Assembly: GCF_002165135.1 (NCBI RefSeq)
Contig: NZ_NFZQ01000001.1
Span: 1 to 64,000 of the forward strand
Reading direction: 5' to 3'
DNA: 64,000 nt
Source: Pseudomonas sp. SID14000
GTDB taxonomy: Bacteria > Pseudomonadota > Gammaproteobacteria > Pseudomonadales > Pseudomonadaceae
Shown here: piece by piece, positions 29,720 to 38,959 of the stretch
Position numbering within the stretch: the stretch's first letter is position 1
Layout: each line of letters begins with the position of its first letter
Translations under genes and position numbers: made by a program
Notes under the pieces: generated by a model
The model's database searches: none
What the model was told of the DNA's origin: nothing
Seen by the model: only the letters and a program-made list of their open reading frames with translations

Positions 29720-31384
29720 ATGGCGTATTACCGTACACCCCACGATGTGACGGCCCTGCCCGCCTGGCAGGCGCTCCAGCAACACCGCGACGCCATGCAA
29801 GGCTTCAGCATGCGCGAAGCATTCGCCGCCGATGCCAAGCGCTTCGACCAGTTCTCCCTGAGCTGCTGCGGCCTGTTCCTCGACTACTCGAAAAACCTGA
29901 TCACAGAACAAAGCCGCGACCTGCTGGTCAACCTGGCCAACGAAGTGGGCCTGCAGGACGCCATCAAGTCGATGTTCAGCGGTGAAATCATCAACGCCTC
30001 CGAAGGTCGCCCGGTGCTGCACACTGCCCTGCGCCGGCCGGTGGGCGACAAGCTCAGCGTCAATGGCGTGAACGTCATGCCGGAAGTACACAAGGTGCTC
30101 AACCAGATCACCGAACTGGTCGGCCGTATCCACGACGGCCTGTGGCGCGGCTACAGCGAAAAACCGATCACCGACGTGGTCAACATCGGCATCGGTGGCT
30201 CGTTCCTGGGCCCCGAGCTGGTCTCCGAGGCGCTGCTGCCCTACGCCCAGCGCGGCGTGCGCTGCCACTACCTGGCGAACATCGACGGCAGTGAGTTCCA
30301 CGAACTGTCGGCCAACCTGCGCGCCGAAACCACCCTGTTCATCGTCTCGTCGAAGTCGTTCAACACCCTCGAGACCCTGAAGAACGCCATGGCCGCGCGT
30401 ACCTGGTACCTGGCCCAGGGCGGCTCGGAAGCCGAGCTTTACCGCCACTTCATCGCTGTTTCCAGCAACAAAGCCGCCGCCGTGGCCTTTGGCATCCGCG
30501 AAGAGAACATCTTCCCGATGTGGGACTGGGTGGGCGGGCGCTACTCGCTGTGGTCGGCCATCGGCCTGCCGATTGCCCTGGCCATCGGTACCGCCAACTT
30601 CAAGGAACTGCTGTCCGGTGCCTACACCATGGACCAGCACTTCCAGACCGCGCCGTTCGACAAGAACATGCCGGTGCTGCTGGCCCTGCTAGGCGTGTGG
30701 TACGGCAACTTCTGGGGCGCACAGAGCCACGCGATCCTGCCGTACGACCACTATCTGCGCAACATCACCAAGCACCTGCAGCAACTGGACATGGAGTCCA
30801 ATGGCAAGAGCGTGCTTCAGGATGGCACCCCGGTAAAGACCGATACCGGCCCGGTGATCTGGGGTGGCGTCGGCTGCAACGGCCAGCATGCCTACCACCA
30901 GTTGCTGCACCAGGGCACCCAGCTGATTCCGGCCGACTTCATCGTGCCGGTGGTGAGCTTCAACCCGGTGGCTGACCATCATCAGTGGCTGTACGCCAAC
31001 TGCCTGTCGCAGAGCCAGGCACTGATGCTGGGCAAAACCCGCGAAGAAGCCGAAGCGGAGCTGCGCGCCAAGGGCCTGAACGAAGCGGACATCGAAAAAC
31101 TGGCCCCGCACAAGGTGATCCCGGGCAACCGCCCGAGCAACACCCTGGTGGTGGAACGCATCAGCCCGCGCCGCCTGGGCGCGCTGGTGGCGATGTACGA
31201 GCACAAGGTCTTCGTACAGAGCGTGATCTGGGGCATCAACGCCTTCGACCAGTGGGGCGTGGAACTGGGCAAGGAGCTGGGCAAAGGCGTGTACCAGCGC
31301 CTTGTAGGAAGCCTGGAAGACAGCGCCGAAGACGGCTCCACCCAAGGCCTGATCAACTACTTCCGCGGCCGTCACCGCGGTTGA
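29720..31384 (+). CDS. pgi: Glucose-6-phosphate isomerase
   Basis: A 554-residue Pgi that interconverts glucose-6-phosphate and fructose-6-phosphate. Signatures are [20 protein letters not shown] and the C-terminal [33 protein letters not shown] is the family's central motif. The ATG at 29720 has GGGA nine bases upstream; the longer upstream frame runs through the REP. P. putida has a second pgi elsewhere, so this may be one of two isozymes (knowledge, not visible here). Confidence 0.96.
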   Translation: MAYYRTPHDVTALPAWQALQQHRDAMQGFSMREAFAADAKRFDQFSLSCCGLFLDYSKNLITEQSRDLLVNLANEVGLQDAIKSMFSGEIINASEGRPVLHTALRRPVGDKLSVNGVNVMPEVHKVLNQITELVGRIHDGLWRGYSEKPITDVVNIGIGGSFLGPELVSEALLPYAQRGVRCHYLANIDGSEFHELSANLRAETTLFIVSSKSFNTLETLKNAMAARTWYLAQGGSEAELYRHFIAVSSNKAAAVAFGIREENIFPMWDWVGGRYSLWSAIGLPIALAIGTANFKELLSGAYTMDQHFQTAPFDKNMPVLLALLGVWYGNFWGAQSHAILPYDHYLRNITKHLQQLDMESNGKSVLQDGTPVKTDTGPVIWGGVGCNGQHAYHQLLHQGTQLIPADFIVPVVSFNPVADHHQWLYANCLSQSQALMLGKTREEAEAELRAKGLNEADIEKLAPHKVIPGNRPSNTLVVERISPRRLGALVAMYEHKVFVQSVIWGINAFDQWGVELGKELGKGVYQRLVGSLEDSAEDGSTQGLINYFRGRHRG

Positions 31385-31402
31385 TCTGAAACCTTCGCCA
31401 GC

Positions 31403-31430
31403 TTCTTCGCGGGCTCGCCCGCGAAGAGGC
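31403..31430. repeat. REP palindrome after pgi
   Basis: A single hairpin CTTCTTCGCGGGC-TCG-CCCGCGAAGAGG, with the common P. putida REP core, about 20 bases past the pgi stop. Confidence 0.8.
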
Positions 31431-31520
31431 CAGCACAGGTTGAACACCTCTCCCAGCTACACTGTCCTATCGAATAGCCGTTGCAGTCCATCGCCCCTTA
31501 CAAGAGCAGGACCACCCGCC

Positions 31521-33455
31521 ATGTTCGATATCCGCAACTACCCCCAGGCCCTGGCCGTCAGCCAGTCCGCCGCCCTCACCCCCGACGAGTACCGCCGCCT
31601 CTACCGCCAGTCGGTGGATGACCCCGACACCTTCTGGGCCGAACAGGCCAAGCGCCTGGACTGGATCAAGCCCTGGTCGAGCGTGCAGCAATGCGACCTG
31701 AAGACCGGCAACGCCCGCTGGTTCGATGGCGGCCAGCTCAACGTCAGCTACAACTGCATCGATCGCCACCTGGCCCAGCGCAGCGAACAGACCGCCCTGC
31801 TGTGGGAAGGCGACGACCCCAAGGATTGCAAGGCCATCACCTACCGCGAACTGCACCGCCAGGTCTGCCGCCTGGCCAATGCGCTGAAAGCACGCGGGGT
31901 GAAGAAAGGCGACCGGGTGTGTATCTACATGCCGATGATCCCCGAGGCCGCCTTCGCGATGCTCGCCTGTACCCGTATCGGTGCCATCCACTCGGTGGTG
32001 TTCGGCGGCTTCTCGCCCGACGCCCTGCGCGACCGTATCCTCGATGCCGACTGCCGCACCGTGATCACCGCCGATGAAGGCGTACGCGGAGGCAAGCGCA
32101 TCCCGCTGAAACAGAACGTCGACAAAGCCCTGGCCAGCTGCCCTGCGGTCAACAGCGTATTCGTGGTGCGCCGCACCGGTAGCGAGGTTGCCTGGGCCGA
32201 AGATCGCGACCTCTGGTACCACGAGACAACGGAAAAGGCCGGCGACGACTGCGCCCCCGAGCCAATGAACGCCGAAGACCCGCTGTTCATCCTCTACACC
32301 TCCGGCAGCACCGGCAAACCCAAGGGCGTGCTGCACACCACCGGCGGCTACCTGCTGCAGGCCACCCTCACCTTCAAGGTGGTATTCGACTACCGTGAAG
32401 GCGAGGTGTTCTGGTGCACCGCCGATGTCGGCTGGGTCACCGGCCACAGCTACATCGTCTATGGCCCGCTGGCCAATGGCGCGATCTCGCTGATGTTCGA
32501 AGGCGTGCCCAACTACCCGGACACCTCGCGCTTCTGGCAGGTGGTGGACAAGCATCAGGTAAACATCTTCTACACCGCCCCAACTGCCCTGCGTGCCTTG
32601 ATGCGCGAAGGCGACGGGCCGCTGCAAGGCACCTCACGGCAGAGCCTGCGTCTGCTGGGCAGCGTTGGCGAGCCGATCAACCCCGAAGCCTGGGAGTGGT
32701 ACTTCGAGGCAGTCGGGCAGAAGCGCTGCCCCATCGTCGATACCTGGTGGCAAACCGAGACCGGCGGCATCATGATCACCCCGTTGCCCGGTTCACAGGC
32801 GCTCAAGCCCGGCTGTGCCACGCAGCCCATGTTCGGCGTACAACCGGTGCTGCTGGACGAAAAGGGCAAGCTCATCGAAGGCCCCGGTGCCGGCCTGCTG
32901 GTCATCAAGGCCAGCTGGCCCGGGCAGATCCGTAGCGTCTATGGCGACCATCAGCGCATGGTCGACACCTACTTCAAGCCGATGCCCGGCTATTACTTCA
33001 CCGGCGACGGTGCCCGCCGCGATGCTGATGGTGACTACTGGATCACCGGGCGTATCGATGATGTGATCAACGTTTCCGGCCATCGCATCGGTACCGCCGA
33101 AGTGGAAAGCGCGCTGGTGCTACATGACAGTGTCGCCGAAGCGGCCGTGGTCGGTTACCCCCACGACCTCAAGGGCCAGGGCGTGTATGCATTTGTCACG
33201 CCCATGAATGGCGTAACGCCGGACGATGCGCTCAAGACCGAACTGCTGGCCCTGGTCAGCAAGGAAATCGGCAGTTTCGCCAAGCCCGAGCTGATCCAGT
33301 GGGCGCCGGCGCTACCCAAGACACGCTCAGGCAAGATCATGCGGCGTATACTGCGCAAAATCGCCTGCAACGAGCTGGACAACCTGGGCGATACCTCGAC
33401 CCTGGCGGACCCCAGCGTGGTGCAGGGTCTGATCGACAAACGCCTCAACCAGTAA
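31521..33455 (+). CDS. acs: Acetyl-CoA synthetase
   Basis: A 644-residue AMP-forming acetate:CoA ligase. The adenylate-forming motif [15 protein letters not shown] is at about residue 260, [16 protein letters not shown] is typical of Acs rather than propionyl ligases, and TWWQTETGG is present. The C-terminal [16 protein letters not shown] holds the catalytic lysine that is regulated by acetylation in this family. The ATG at 31521 gives MFDIRNYPQ. It lets the cell use acetate; P. putida has more than one such enzyme. Confidence 0.95.
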   Translation: MFDIRNYPQALAVSQSAALTPDEYRRLYRQSVDDPDTFWAEQAKRLDWIKPWSSVQQCDLKTGNARWFDGGQLNVSYNCIDRHLAQRSEQTALLWEGDDPKDCKAITYRELHRQVCRLANALKARGVKKGDRVCIYMPMIPEAAFAMLACTRIGAIHSVVFGGFSPDALRDRILDADCRTVITADEGVRGGKRIPLKQNVDKALASCPAVNSVFVVRRTGSEVAWAEDRDLWYHETTEKAGDDCAPEPMNAEDPLFILYTSGSTGKPKGVLHTTGGYLLQATLTFKVVFDYREGEVFWCTADVGWVTGHSYIVYGPLANGAISLMFEGVPNYPDTSRFWQVVDKHQVNIFYTAPTALRALMREGDGPLQGTSRQSLRLLGSVGEPINPEAWEWYFEAVGQKRCPIVDTWWQTETGGIMITPLPGSQALKPGCATQPMFGVQPVLLDEKGKLIEGPGAGLLVIKASWPGQIRSVYGDHQRMVDTYFKPMPGYYFTGDGARRDADGDYWITGRIDDVINVSGHRIGTAEVESALVLHDSVAEAAVVGYPHDLKGQGVYAFVTPMNGVTPDDALKTELLALVSKEIGSFAKPELIQWAPALPKTRSGKIMRRILRKIACNELDNLGDTSTLADPSVVQGLIDKRLNQ

Positions 33456-33497
33456 CCGGCGGCCGCTGTTCATGGCCGCCCTGAACCACAGGTCGCC

Positions 33498-34367
33498 ATG
33501 GAAGCCCTTCGCCGTCGCATCGAAACCCAGGTCATGAGCCTCACCGGGCTGGCCCTCGGCCAGCTCGACCTGGAATCGCCCAAGGGCGACCCCGGCCTGT
33601 TCGGCCCGCACAGCATCAGCTGGCAGGTACATGGCGACTTCCCGAGCATGCTGGTCGGTGGCATCAGTGCCCTCATGCTGCAGTTGCTGCACCCGCTGGC
33701 CCTGGCCGGGGTATGGGACCATTCCAACTTCCGTGAAGACCTGCTCGGTCGCCTGCGCCGCACCAGCCAGTTCATCTCCGGCACCACCTTCGGCGCCACC
33801 CGCGATGCCGAGTGGCTGATCGACAAGGTGCGTACCATCCACCTGCAGGTGACCGGCACCGCGCCGGATGGCCGCCCGTATGCAGCCAGCGACCCGGACT
33901 TGCTGACCTGGGTGCATGTGGCGGAAGTCAGCAGCTTCCTTGCCGCCCACCTGCGTTACCGCAACCCACACCTTGCGCGCGCCGAGCAGGATGCCTACTA
34001 CGCTGAGATCGCGCTGATCGCCGAGCGCCTTGGTGCCCGCGACGTGCCGCGCTCCTGCCAGCAGGTCGAAGACTACCTGCAGCACATGCGCTCGCAGCTG
34101 CACTGCGACGCCCGCAGCCATGAGGTGGTCGGCATTCTGCTCGATGCCCCCGCCCCCAGCCGACTCGCACAGCCGGTGGGCAAGCTGATGCTGCACGCCG
34201 GCATCGACCTGCTGCCGGCCTGGGCCCAGGCCATGCTCGGCCTGCAGCATGGCCCGTTACAGAGACGCATGATCCGTCTGGGCCTGCAACGCACCGCGCC
34301 AGTACTGCGCTGGGCGATGCGCAACGGCTCGGCGCACCGGGCCAAACGGCGCATGGGCATCGAATGA
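33498..34367 (+). CDS. MpaB/DUF2236 family oxygenase-like protein
   Basis: A 289-residue protein of the DUF2236 family (rubber oxygenase Lcp and fungal MpaB relatives). The conserved blocks are ISALMLQLLHPLALAGVWDHS, GTTFGATRDAEW, and VHVAEVSSFL with its histidine, which is a candidate heme ligand by analogy with Lcp. No signal peptide is seen. The ATG at 33498 follows a weak AGG. It is 42 bases after acs and could be cotranscribed. The substrate is unknown. Confidence 0.83.
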   Translation: MEALRRRIETQVMSLTGLALGQLDLESPKGDPGLFGPHSISWQVHGDFPSMLVGGISALMLQLLHPLALAGVWDHSNFREDLLGRLRRTSQFISGTTFGATRDAEWLIDKVRTIHLQVTGTAPDGRPYAASDPDLLTWVHVAEVSSFLAAHLRYRNPHLARAEQDAYYAEIALIAERLGARDVPRSCQQVEDYLQHMRSQLHCDARSHEVVGILLDAPAPSRLAQPVGKLMLHAGIDLLPAWAQAMLGLQHGPLQRRMIRLGLQRTAPVLRWAMRNGSAHRAKRRMGIE

Positions 34368-34445
34368 GGTCAAATCGTCACCTCAGCGGAACTGATTTAA
34401 CGTGCCATACTCCAAGCTCTCCTGCTTAGACAGACGAAGCGACAC

Positions 34446-37382
34446 ATGTACAAAGGATTGACTCGCGCCGCCGGCGCACTGCTGGCCCTCGTAGCCTTCT
34501 ACAGCCTTCTCGGCTTTCTCATACTCCCAGGTGTCGCGCTGCGCATCGCCAACCAGCAGTTGGCCCAGTACGCAACGGTGCCTGCTCACCTCGAACGGAT
34601 CGAACTCAACCCCTTCAGCCTCGAGCTGACACTGTGGGGCCTGCAGATCGGCGAGCCAGGCAAGGAGCAGGTCGGCTTCGACCGGCTGTACGCCGACCTC
34701 TCGCTCGACAGCCTGTGGAGCGGTGCCCTGCACCTGGATGCGGTGGAGTTGGTCAAGCCGCGCAACGAAGTGCTGTTCGCCAAGGACGGTACCCTCAACC
34801 TGACCCGCCTGTTCAAGCTGCCCGCCAGCGAAGCCAAGCCCGATGAGCCGCCCAGCGACCCGTTCCCGCTGCGCATCGGCAGCATCAAGCTCAGCAATGG
34901 CTACCTGCACTTCGAGGACCTGCGCCCGAGCGAGCCGATCGAGTTCCTCTACGACAATATGAACCTGGAGCTGAAAAACCTCAGCACCTTGCCCAACGAT
35001 AATGCCGACATGAACCTGGTGGCCATCGGCCCCAACGGCGGACGCATCGACTGGAAAGGCACCCTGAGCCTATCGCCGATCGCCTCTGAAGGCACACTGA
35101 AGATCACCGACGGCAACATGAAGGCGTTCTGGCCCTACGTACGTGATGCCGTACCGCTGGTGCTGGAAAACGGCGTGGTCAGCCTCGATACCCACTACAA
35201 GCTCAACCTCGCCAAACAGACGGAACTGTTGCTGGACAATGCATCGGTGCGCATTGCGCCGTTCGCCATCAAGGCACCGGATGGCCGCCCGCTGGCGCGC
35301 CTGGCCAGCCTGGAAGTGAGCGAAACCTCCGTCGACCTGGTCAAGCAACTGGTCACCGTGGGCAAGATCCGCAGCGATAAACTGGAAACCTGGGCCGCGC
35401 TGGAAAAAGACGGCCAACTCGACTGGCAGAAGCTGTTCGCCAGCCAGCCGGCCAAGGCCACACCGAAGGAAAAGGCCGAGCCGGCCGCTGCCGAGCCCAC
35501 GTCCGAGCAGCAAGCCGCCAAAGAGCCGAGCAAGCCCTGGCAGGTGCTGCTCAAGGACGTGCAACTGCGTAACTACCTGGTGCACCTGGCAGACCGCACC
35601 CAGAAAGAGCCGGTGGCCCTCGACGTCGGCCCGCTCAACGCCGACCTGCAAGGTTTCGACAGCCTCAACCAGTCGCCCTTCACCCTCAAGCTCGATACCG
35701 GCGTGGGCAAGCAGGGCAAGCTGCAGGTGGCCGGTCAGGTCAACCTCGCGCCCATATGGGCCAAGCTGGACGTGAGCACGCGCGACATCGACCTGCGGGT
35801 AGCCCAGGCCTACATCAGCCCGTTCATCCTGCTGGAGCTGCGCAGCGGCATGCTCGCCAGCGACCTAAAGGTCGACCTGAAGAACACCGCACCGCTAGCC
35901 TTCAGCATCACCGGCAAGGCGCAGGTCAGCCAGTTGCACACCCTCGACACCATCAAGAGCCGCGACTTCGTCAAATGGCAGCAGGTGAACGTCGATGGCC
36001 TGTCCTACGTGCACGGCGATGCGCTGTCAATCGACAAGGTAACCCTGCTGCAGCCCTACGCGCGGTTCATCATCAATGAAGACCGCACCACCAACATCAA
36101 CGACCTGCTGATCCCGCAGCCGGCCGGCGCCCCGGCATCCAGCCAGGCCAAACCGGCTGCAGCCAGCAACGACAAGCCGCTGGGCATCCACATCGGCCAG
36201 ATCGACATCAACGACGGCTCGGCCAACTTCGCCGACCTGTCCCTTACCCCCAACTTCGCCACGGCCATCCAGCAGCTCAACGGCCAGATCGGCACCATCG
36301 ACAACCGCAAGCCGGTGCCGGCCAAGGTCAACGTCAAGGGCAAGGTCGACCGCTACGCGCCGGTCACCATCAAAGGCGCCCTCAACCCGTTCAACCCGCT
36401 GGCCAGCCTGGACATCGCCACCAGCTTCAAGCGGGTCGAACTGACCACACTGACACCCTACTCCGGCAAGTTCGCCGGCTTCCGTATCCGCAAGGGCCGG
36501 CTCAACCTCGACCTGCACTACCTGATCACCAACGGCCAGCTGAAGGCCGAGAACAAGGTGGTGGTGGAGCAGTTGCAGTTGGGTGAGAAGGTCGACAGCC
36601 CGGACGCAGTGGACTTGCCAATCCGCCTGGCGGTGGCGCTGCTGAAGGATACCGAGGGCAAGATCTCGATCGAGCTGCCGGTGTCTGGCGACCTCAACAA
36701 CCCGCAGTTCAGCGTGATGCCGATCGTCTGGCAAACCCTGCGCAACCTGGTGTTGCGCGCGGCACAGGCGCCGTTCAAGTTCATTGGCGGGCTGGTTGCC
36801 GGCGGTGGCTCGGAAGATCTGGGCAATGTTGCCTTCGCCCCTGGCTCCAGCGAGCTCAGTGGCGACGCCCAGGCATCGCTGGACAAGCTGGCGTCGGCCC
36901 TGAAAGAGCGCCCGGAACTGCGCCTGGAAATCGAAGGCACCAGCGCCCAGGCCAGCGACGGCCCGCTGATTGCCCAGCAGCGACTGGAACGTGAATACCA
37001 GGCTACCTGGTACAAGATCCTGCAACGTCGCGGTGACAAAGTGCCGGCCAATGCCTCGATGCTGGTGGTCGACGACAGCGACAAACCGGCGATGCTCGAA
37101 GGCATCTACCGTAACCGCCTGAAGCAGCAGCCGCCTGCCGAATGGGAGCAACTGGGCCGCGACGAGCGCACCGCCAAGCTGCGCGAGGCGGTGATCAAGT
37201 CCTGGGCCGAGAGTACCGCGCTGCTGCGCACACTGGGCCAGGAGCGAGCCAGCAGCATCAAGGATTACCTGGTGGACAAAGGCCAGCTGGAAGATGACCG
37301 GGTGTACTTCATCGATACCAACCTGGGCCAGGCCGAGAGCGATGGGCGGGTAGTAACCCCGATGCATCTGGATGCCGAGTAA
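34446..37382 (+). CDS. DUF748 / AsmA-like large envelope protein
   Basis: A 978-residue protein with one N-terminal membrane helix (about residues 7-28). Long repetitive beta-rich DUF748 segments follow (for example ANFADLSLTPNFATAIQQLNG and FAGFRIRKGRLNLDLHYLI), typical of the AsmA-like group associated with envelope lipid transport. An Ala/Glu/Pro linker interrupts it near residues 335-360. The C-terminal part (from about residue 795) resembles an OmpA-like fold (VAFAPGSSELSGDAQASLDKLA). Exact function is unknown. Confidence 0.82.
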   Translation: MYKGLTRAAGALLALVAFYSLLGFLILPGVALRIANQQLAQYATVPAHLERIELNPFSLELTLWGLQIGEPGKEQVGFDRLYADLSLDSLWSGALHLDAVELVKPRNEVLFAKDGTLNLTRLFKLPASEAKPDEPPSDPFPLRIGSIKLSNGYLHFEDLRPSEPIEFLYDNMNLELKNLSTLPNDNADMNLVAIGPNGGRIDWKGTLSLSPIASEGTLKITDGNMKAFWPYVRDAVPLVLENGVVSLDTHYKLNLAKQTELLLDNASVRIAPFAIKAPDGRPLARLASLEVSETSVDLVKQLVTVGKIRSDKLETWAALEKDGQLDWQKLFASQPAKATPKEKAEPAAAEPTSEQQAAKEPSKPWQVLLKDVQLRNYLVHLADRTQKEPVALDVGPLNADLQGFDSLNQSPFTLKLDTGVGKQGKLQVAGQVNLAPIWAKLDVSTRDIDLRVAQAYISPFILLELRSGMLASDLKVDLKNTAPLAFSITGKAQVSQLHTLDTIKSRDFVKWQQVNVDGLSYVHGDALSIDKVTLLQPYARFIINEDRTTNINDLLIPQPAGAPASSQAKPAAASNDKPLGIHIGQIDINDGSANFADLSLTPNFATAIQQLNGQIGTIDNRKPVPAKVNVKGKVDRYAPVTIKGALNPFNPLASLDIATSFKRVELTTLTPYSGKFAGFRIRKGRLNLDLHYLITNGQLKAENKVVVEQLQLGEKVDSPDAVDLPIRLAVALLKDTEGKISIELPVSGDLNNPQFSVMPIVWQTLRNLVLRAAQAPFKFIGGLVAGGGSEDLGNVAFAPGSSELSGDAQASLDKLASALKERPELRLEIEGTSAQASDGPLIAQQRLEREYQATWYKILQRRGDKVPANASMLVVDDSDKPAMLEGIYRNRLKQQPPAEWEQLGRDERTAKLREAVIKSWAESTALLRTLGQERASSIKDYLVDKGQLEDDRVYFIDTNLGQAESDGRVVTPMHLDAE

Positions 37383-37398
37383 TTTCTACCAGCAGGTC

Positions 37399-37499
37399 TG
37401 GCCTCTTCGCGGGTAAACCCGCTCCCACAGGTGTTGCGCCCAGTTCAAGGCTGGTGCAATACCTGTGGGAGCGGGTTTACCCGCGAAGGGGCCGGCACA
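37399..37499. repeat. REP pair (CGCGGGTAAACCCGC family)
   Basis: Inverted copies at about 37399-37431 and 37462-37499, each containing CGCGGGTAAACCCGC and CCCACAGG, between two convergent genes. The 30-base spacer can itself fold. Confidence 0.86.
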
Positions 37500-37503
37500 G
37501 GCT

Positions 37504-37917
37504 TCACACCAACCGCTGCCCCGACACCGCCGGGTGATACAGCGGCTGCACCTTGTTCCCCGCCGGGTCCAGCAGGTGGAAGCTGCGCGCCCCGTCTCCA
37601 TGGTTGAACGGTCGGTCCAGCAGGGTCACGCCATGGGCCTTGAAGTACTGGTACCAGGCCTCCAGCTCCTCCACGCTATCGACGATGAACCCATAGTGGT
37701 CCAGGGTCTGCAACCCGTTGGCCGCCCCTGCCCCGCGTCCCAGCGACAGGTTGTCGTTACCACAAGTGAGATACACCAGGTCTTCGTTGGCGCGGTTCAG
37801 CACCTCCATGCCCAGCACATCGACGTAGAAGCGTTCGCACTCCTCAAGGTTGGGCACCAACAAGGCAATATGGCGCAGACCGTTCAGGCGGCCAGGGCGT
37901 GCAGGCAATTCGGACAT
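37504..37917 (-). CDS. VOC family (glyoxalase-like) protein
   Basis: A 137-residue vicinal-oxygen-chelate fold protein of two beta-alpha-beta-beta-beta units: LRHIALLVPNLEECERFYVDVLGM begins the first, LDHYGFIVDSVEELEAWYQYF the second. Candidate metal ligands are the histidine in LRHIALLV, the histidine in LDHYGF and a glutamate or histidine near FHLLDPAGNKV. The substrate is not predictable. The ATG at 37917 has GGAG eight bases upstream. It is divergent from the monooxygenase-like gene and shares its control region. Confidence 0.85.
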   Translation of the reverse strand: MSELPARPGRLNGLRHIALLVPNLEECERFYVDVLGMEVLNRANEDLVYLTCGNDNLSLGRGAGAANGLQTLDHYGFIVDSVEELEAWYQYFKAHGVTLLDRPFNHGDGARSFHLLDPAGNKVQPLYHPAVSGQRLV

Positions 37918-37933
37918 TGGCTAGGCTCCATTT

Positions 37934-37943
37934 TTGTATACAA
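37934..37943. promoter_or_regulatory. Palindromic operator TTGTATACAA
   Basis: A perfect 10-base palindrome in the 60-base gap between two divergent genes. On the minus strand it overlaps a possible -10 (TGTATA, 17 bases from TTGTTT). On the plus strand it overlaps a possible -35 (TTGTAT, 17 bases from TTAAAA). GntR-family repressors of the FadR/VanR type often bind such sites. No regulator gene is adjacent. Confidence 0.5.
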
Positions 37944-37977
37944 TTCTGATTTGAATTTAAAACAAAAGGAGAGCCTT

Positions 37978-38280
37978 GTGTATAGCCTGTTCATCAAGAC
38001 CCGCGTGAAGCCCGGTTGCGCCGAAGATTTTCTGACCGCGATCAAGGTCAATGCCGCGGCCTCCGTCGCCACCGAACCCGGCTGCCTGGTGTTCGATGTG
38101 TCACAGGACCGGGTCGACCCGGAGGTGATCTACCTGTACGAGATCTACCGTGATGATGCGGCGTACGAAGCGCATACCCAGACCGCGCATTTCCGCGACA
38201 GCCGGCCGTTGGTCGAGCCCTTGATCCTTGAGCAGGAATGCTTCGAGAGTGATGTGATTGCGCGTAATCCGGTGCTTTAA
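37978..38280 (+). CDS. Antibiotic biosynthesis monooxygenase-domain protein
   Basis: A 100-residue protein of the ABM/YgiN-like ferredoxin-fold family, which includes quinol and heme monooxygenases. It shows the dimeric alpha-beta pattern: FIKTRVKPGCAEDFLTAIKV, EPGCLVFDVSQD, and YLYEIYRDDAAYEAHTQTAHF with the conserved His pair. It starts with GTG at 37978, preceded by AAAGGAG at ideal spacing. With the divergent VOC protein it may act on a small aromatic or reactive carbonyl; this is only inference from the pairing. Confidence 0.87.
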   Translation: MYSLFIKTRVKPGCAEDFLTAIKVNAAASVATEPGCLVFDVSQDRVDPEVIYLYEIYRDDAAYEAHTQTAHFRDSRPLVEPLILEQECFESDVIARNPVL

Positions 38281-38283
38281 TTG

Positions 38284-38310
38284 AAGAAGGGCCGCAAAGC
38301 GGCCCTTCTT
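38284..38310 (+). terminator. Terminator between convergent genes
   Basis: The 12-base stem AAGAAGGGCCGC/GCGGCCCTTCTT around AAA starts just past the stop at 38280. It also lies downstream of the convergent BON gene and can serve both strands. Confidence 0.82.
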
Positions 38311-38349
38311 GAATGGGTGGCCAAATCCGTTTGGCCGACGGGACATTCC

Positions 38350-38694
38350 TTATTCGGCCTTCAGGCCATCAGCCGACACGGCCTGCACGCCCTTGATCTT
38401 CTTGGCGATAGCAATGGCCGCTTCTTTCTGTGCTGCGGTCACCGCCGTATCAGAGGACAGCGACACGACGCCCTTGTTGGTTTCGACCTTGATATCGCCA
38501 CCAGGCACACCCTTCTCGGTCATCAGGTCAGCCTTTACCTTGGTAGTGATCCAGGTATCGGAGGCTGCTTCCTTGGTCTTGGTCACCTCACCGGCCGCCA
38601 GCGTCATCGGGGCCTGGGTGGACTGCTGGGCGAATGCCGCGTTAGCCATGGTCAGGGTCAGAGCGGTAGCGGCAGCAATGGCGAACTTATTCAT
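38350..38694 (-). CDS. BON-domain periplasmic protein
   Basis: A 114-residue protein with a cleavable signal peptide (MNKFAIAAATALTLTMANAA, AFA cleavage site) and one BON domain (about residues 48-114; SDTWITTKVKADLMTEKGVPGGDIKVETNKGVVSLSS). BON proteins of the OsmY type bind phospholipid and are induced by osmotic or other envelope stress. The ATG at 38694 has AGGAGTG upstream. A sigma-54-like promoter lies about 60 bases before it. Confidence 0.9.
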   Translation of the reverse strand: MNKFAIAAATALTLTMANAAFAQQSTQAPMTLAAGEVTKTKEAASDTWITTKVKADLMTEKGVPGGDIKVETNKGVVSLSSDTAVTAAQKEAAIAIAKKIKGVQAVSADGLKAE

Positions 38695-38761
38695 AAGGGT
38701 CACTCCTGTTTTTTCGAAAGGTCTGCGCCCGTGTATCCCGGCGACAGGTATGAGGATAGTT

Positions 38762-38775
38762 GCATGCGCTATGCC
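38762..38775 (-). promoter_or_regulatory. Candidate sigma-54 promoter of the BON gene
   Basis: On the minus strand TGGCAT-AGCGC-ATGC has GG (38774-38775) and GC (38762-38763) exactly ten bases apart. It matches the -24/-12 consensus with two departures (TGGCAC to TGGCAT, TTGC to ATGC). No activator site was identified, so the call is weak. Confidence 0.35.
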
Positions 38776-38914
38776 AGCTGTTTCGTTTCGGCTGTTTCCT
38801 TTTAAATCAATTACTTAGCGAACAGCCAGTACGCCAGTAGTCGTGCATTTTGCAATCCGCACGGTAAACCTGCATGCAAGATGCAAGTCCGCAAAAGGTT
38901 CCCTTTCGCCCATG

Positions 38915-38940
38915 AAAAAAGGGCCCCGAAGGGCCCTTTT
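38915..38940 (-). terminator. Terminator after pnp
   Basis: The stem AAAAGGGCCC/GGGCCCTTTT with loop CGAA is followed by six T on the minus strand, 20 bases past the pnp stop. Confidence 0.9.
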
Positions 38941-38959
38941 CCTGTTGCGTGGCAGTCGT

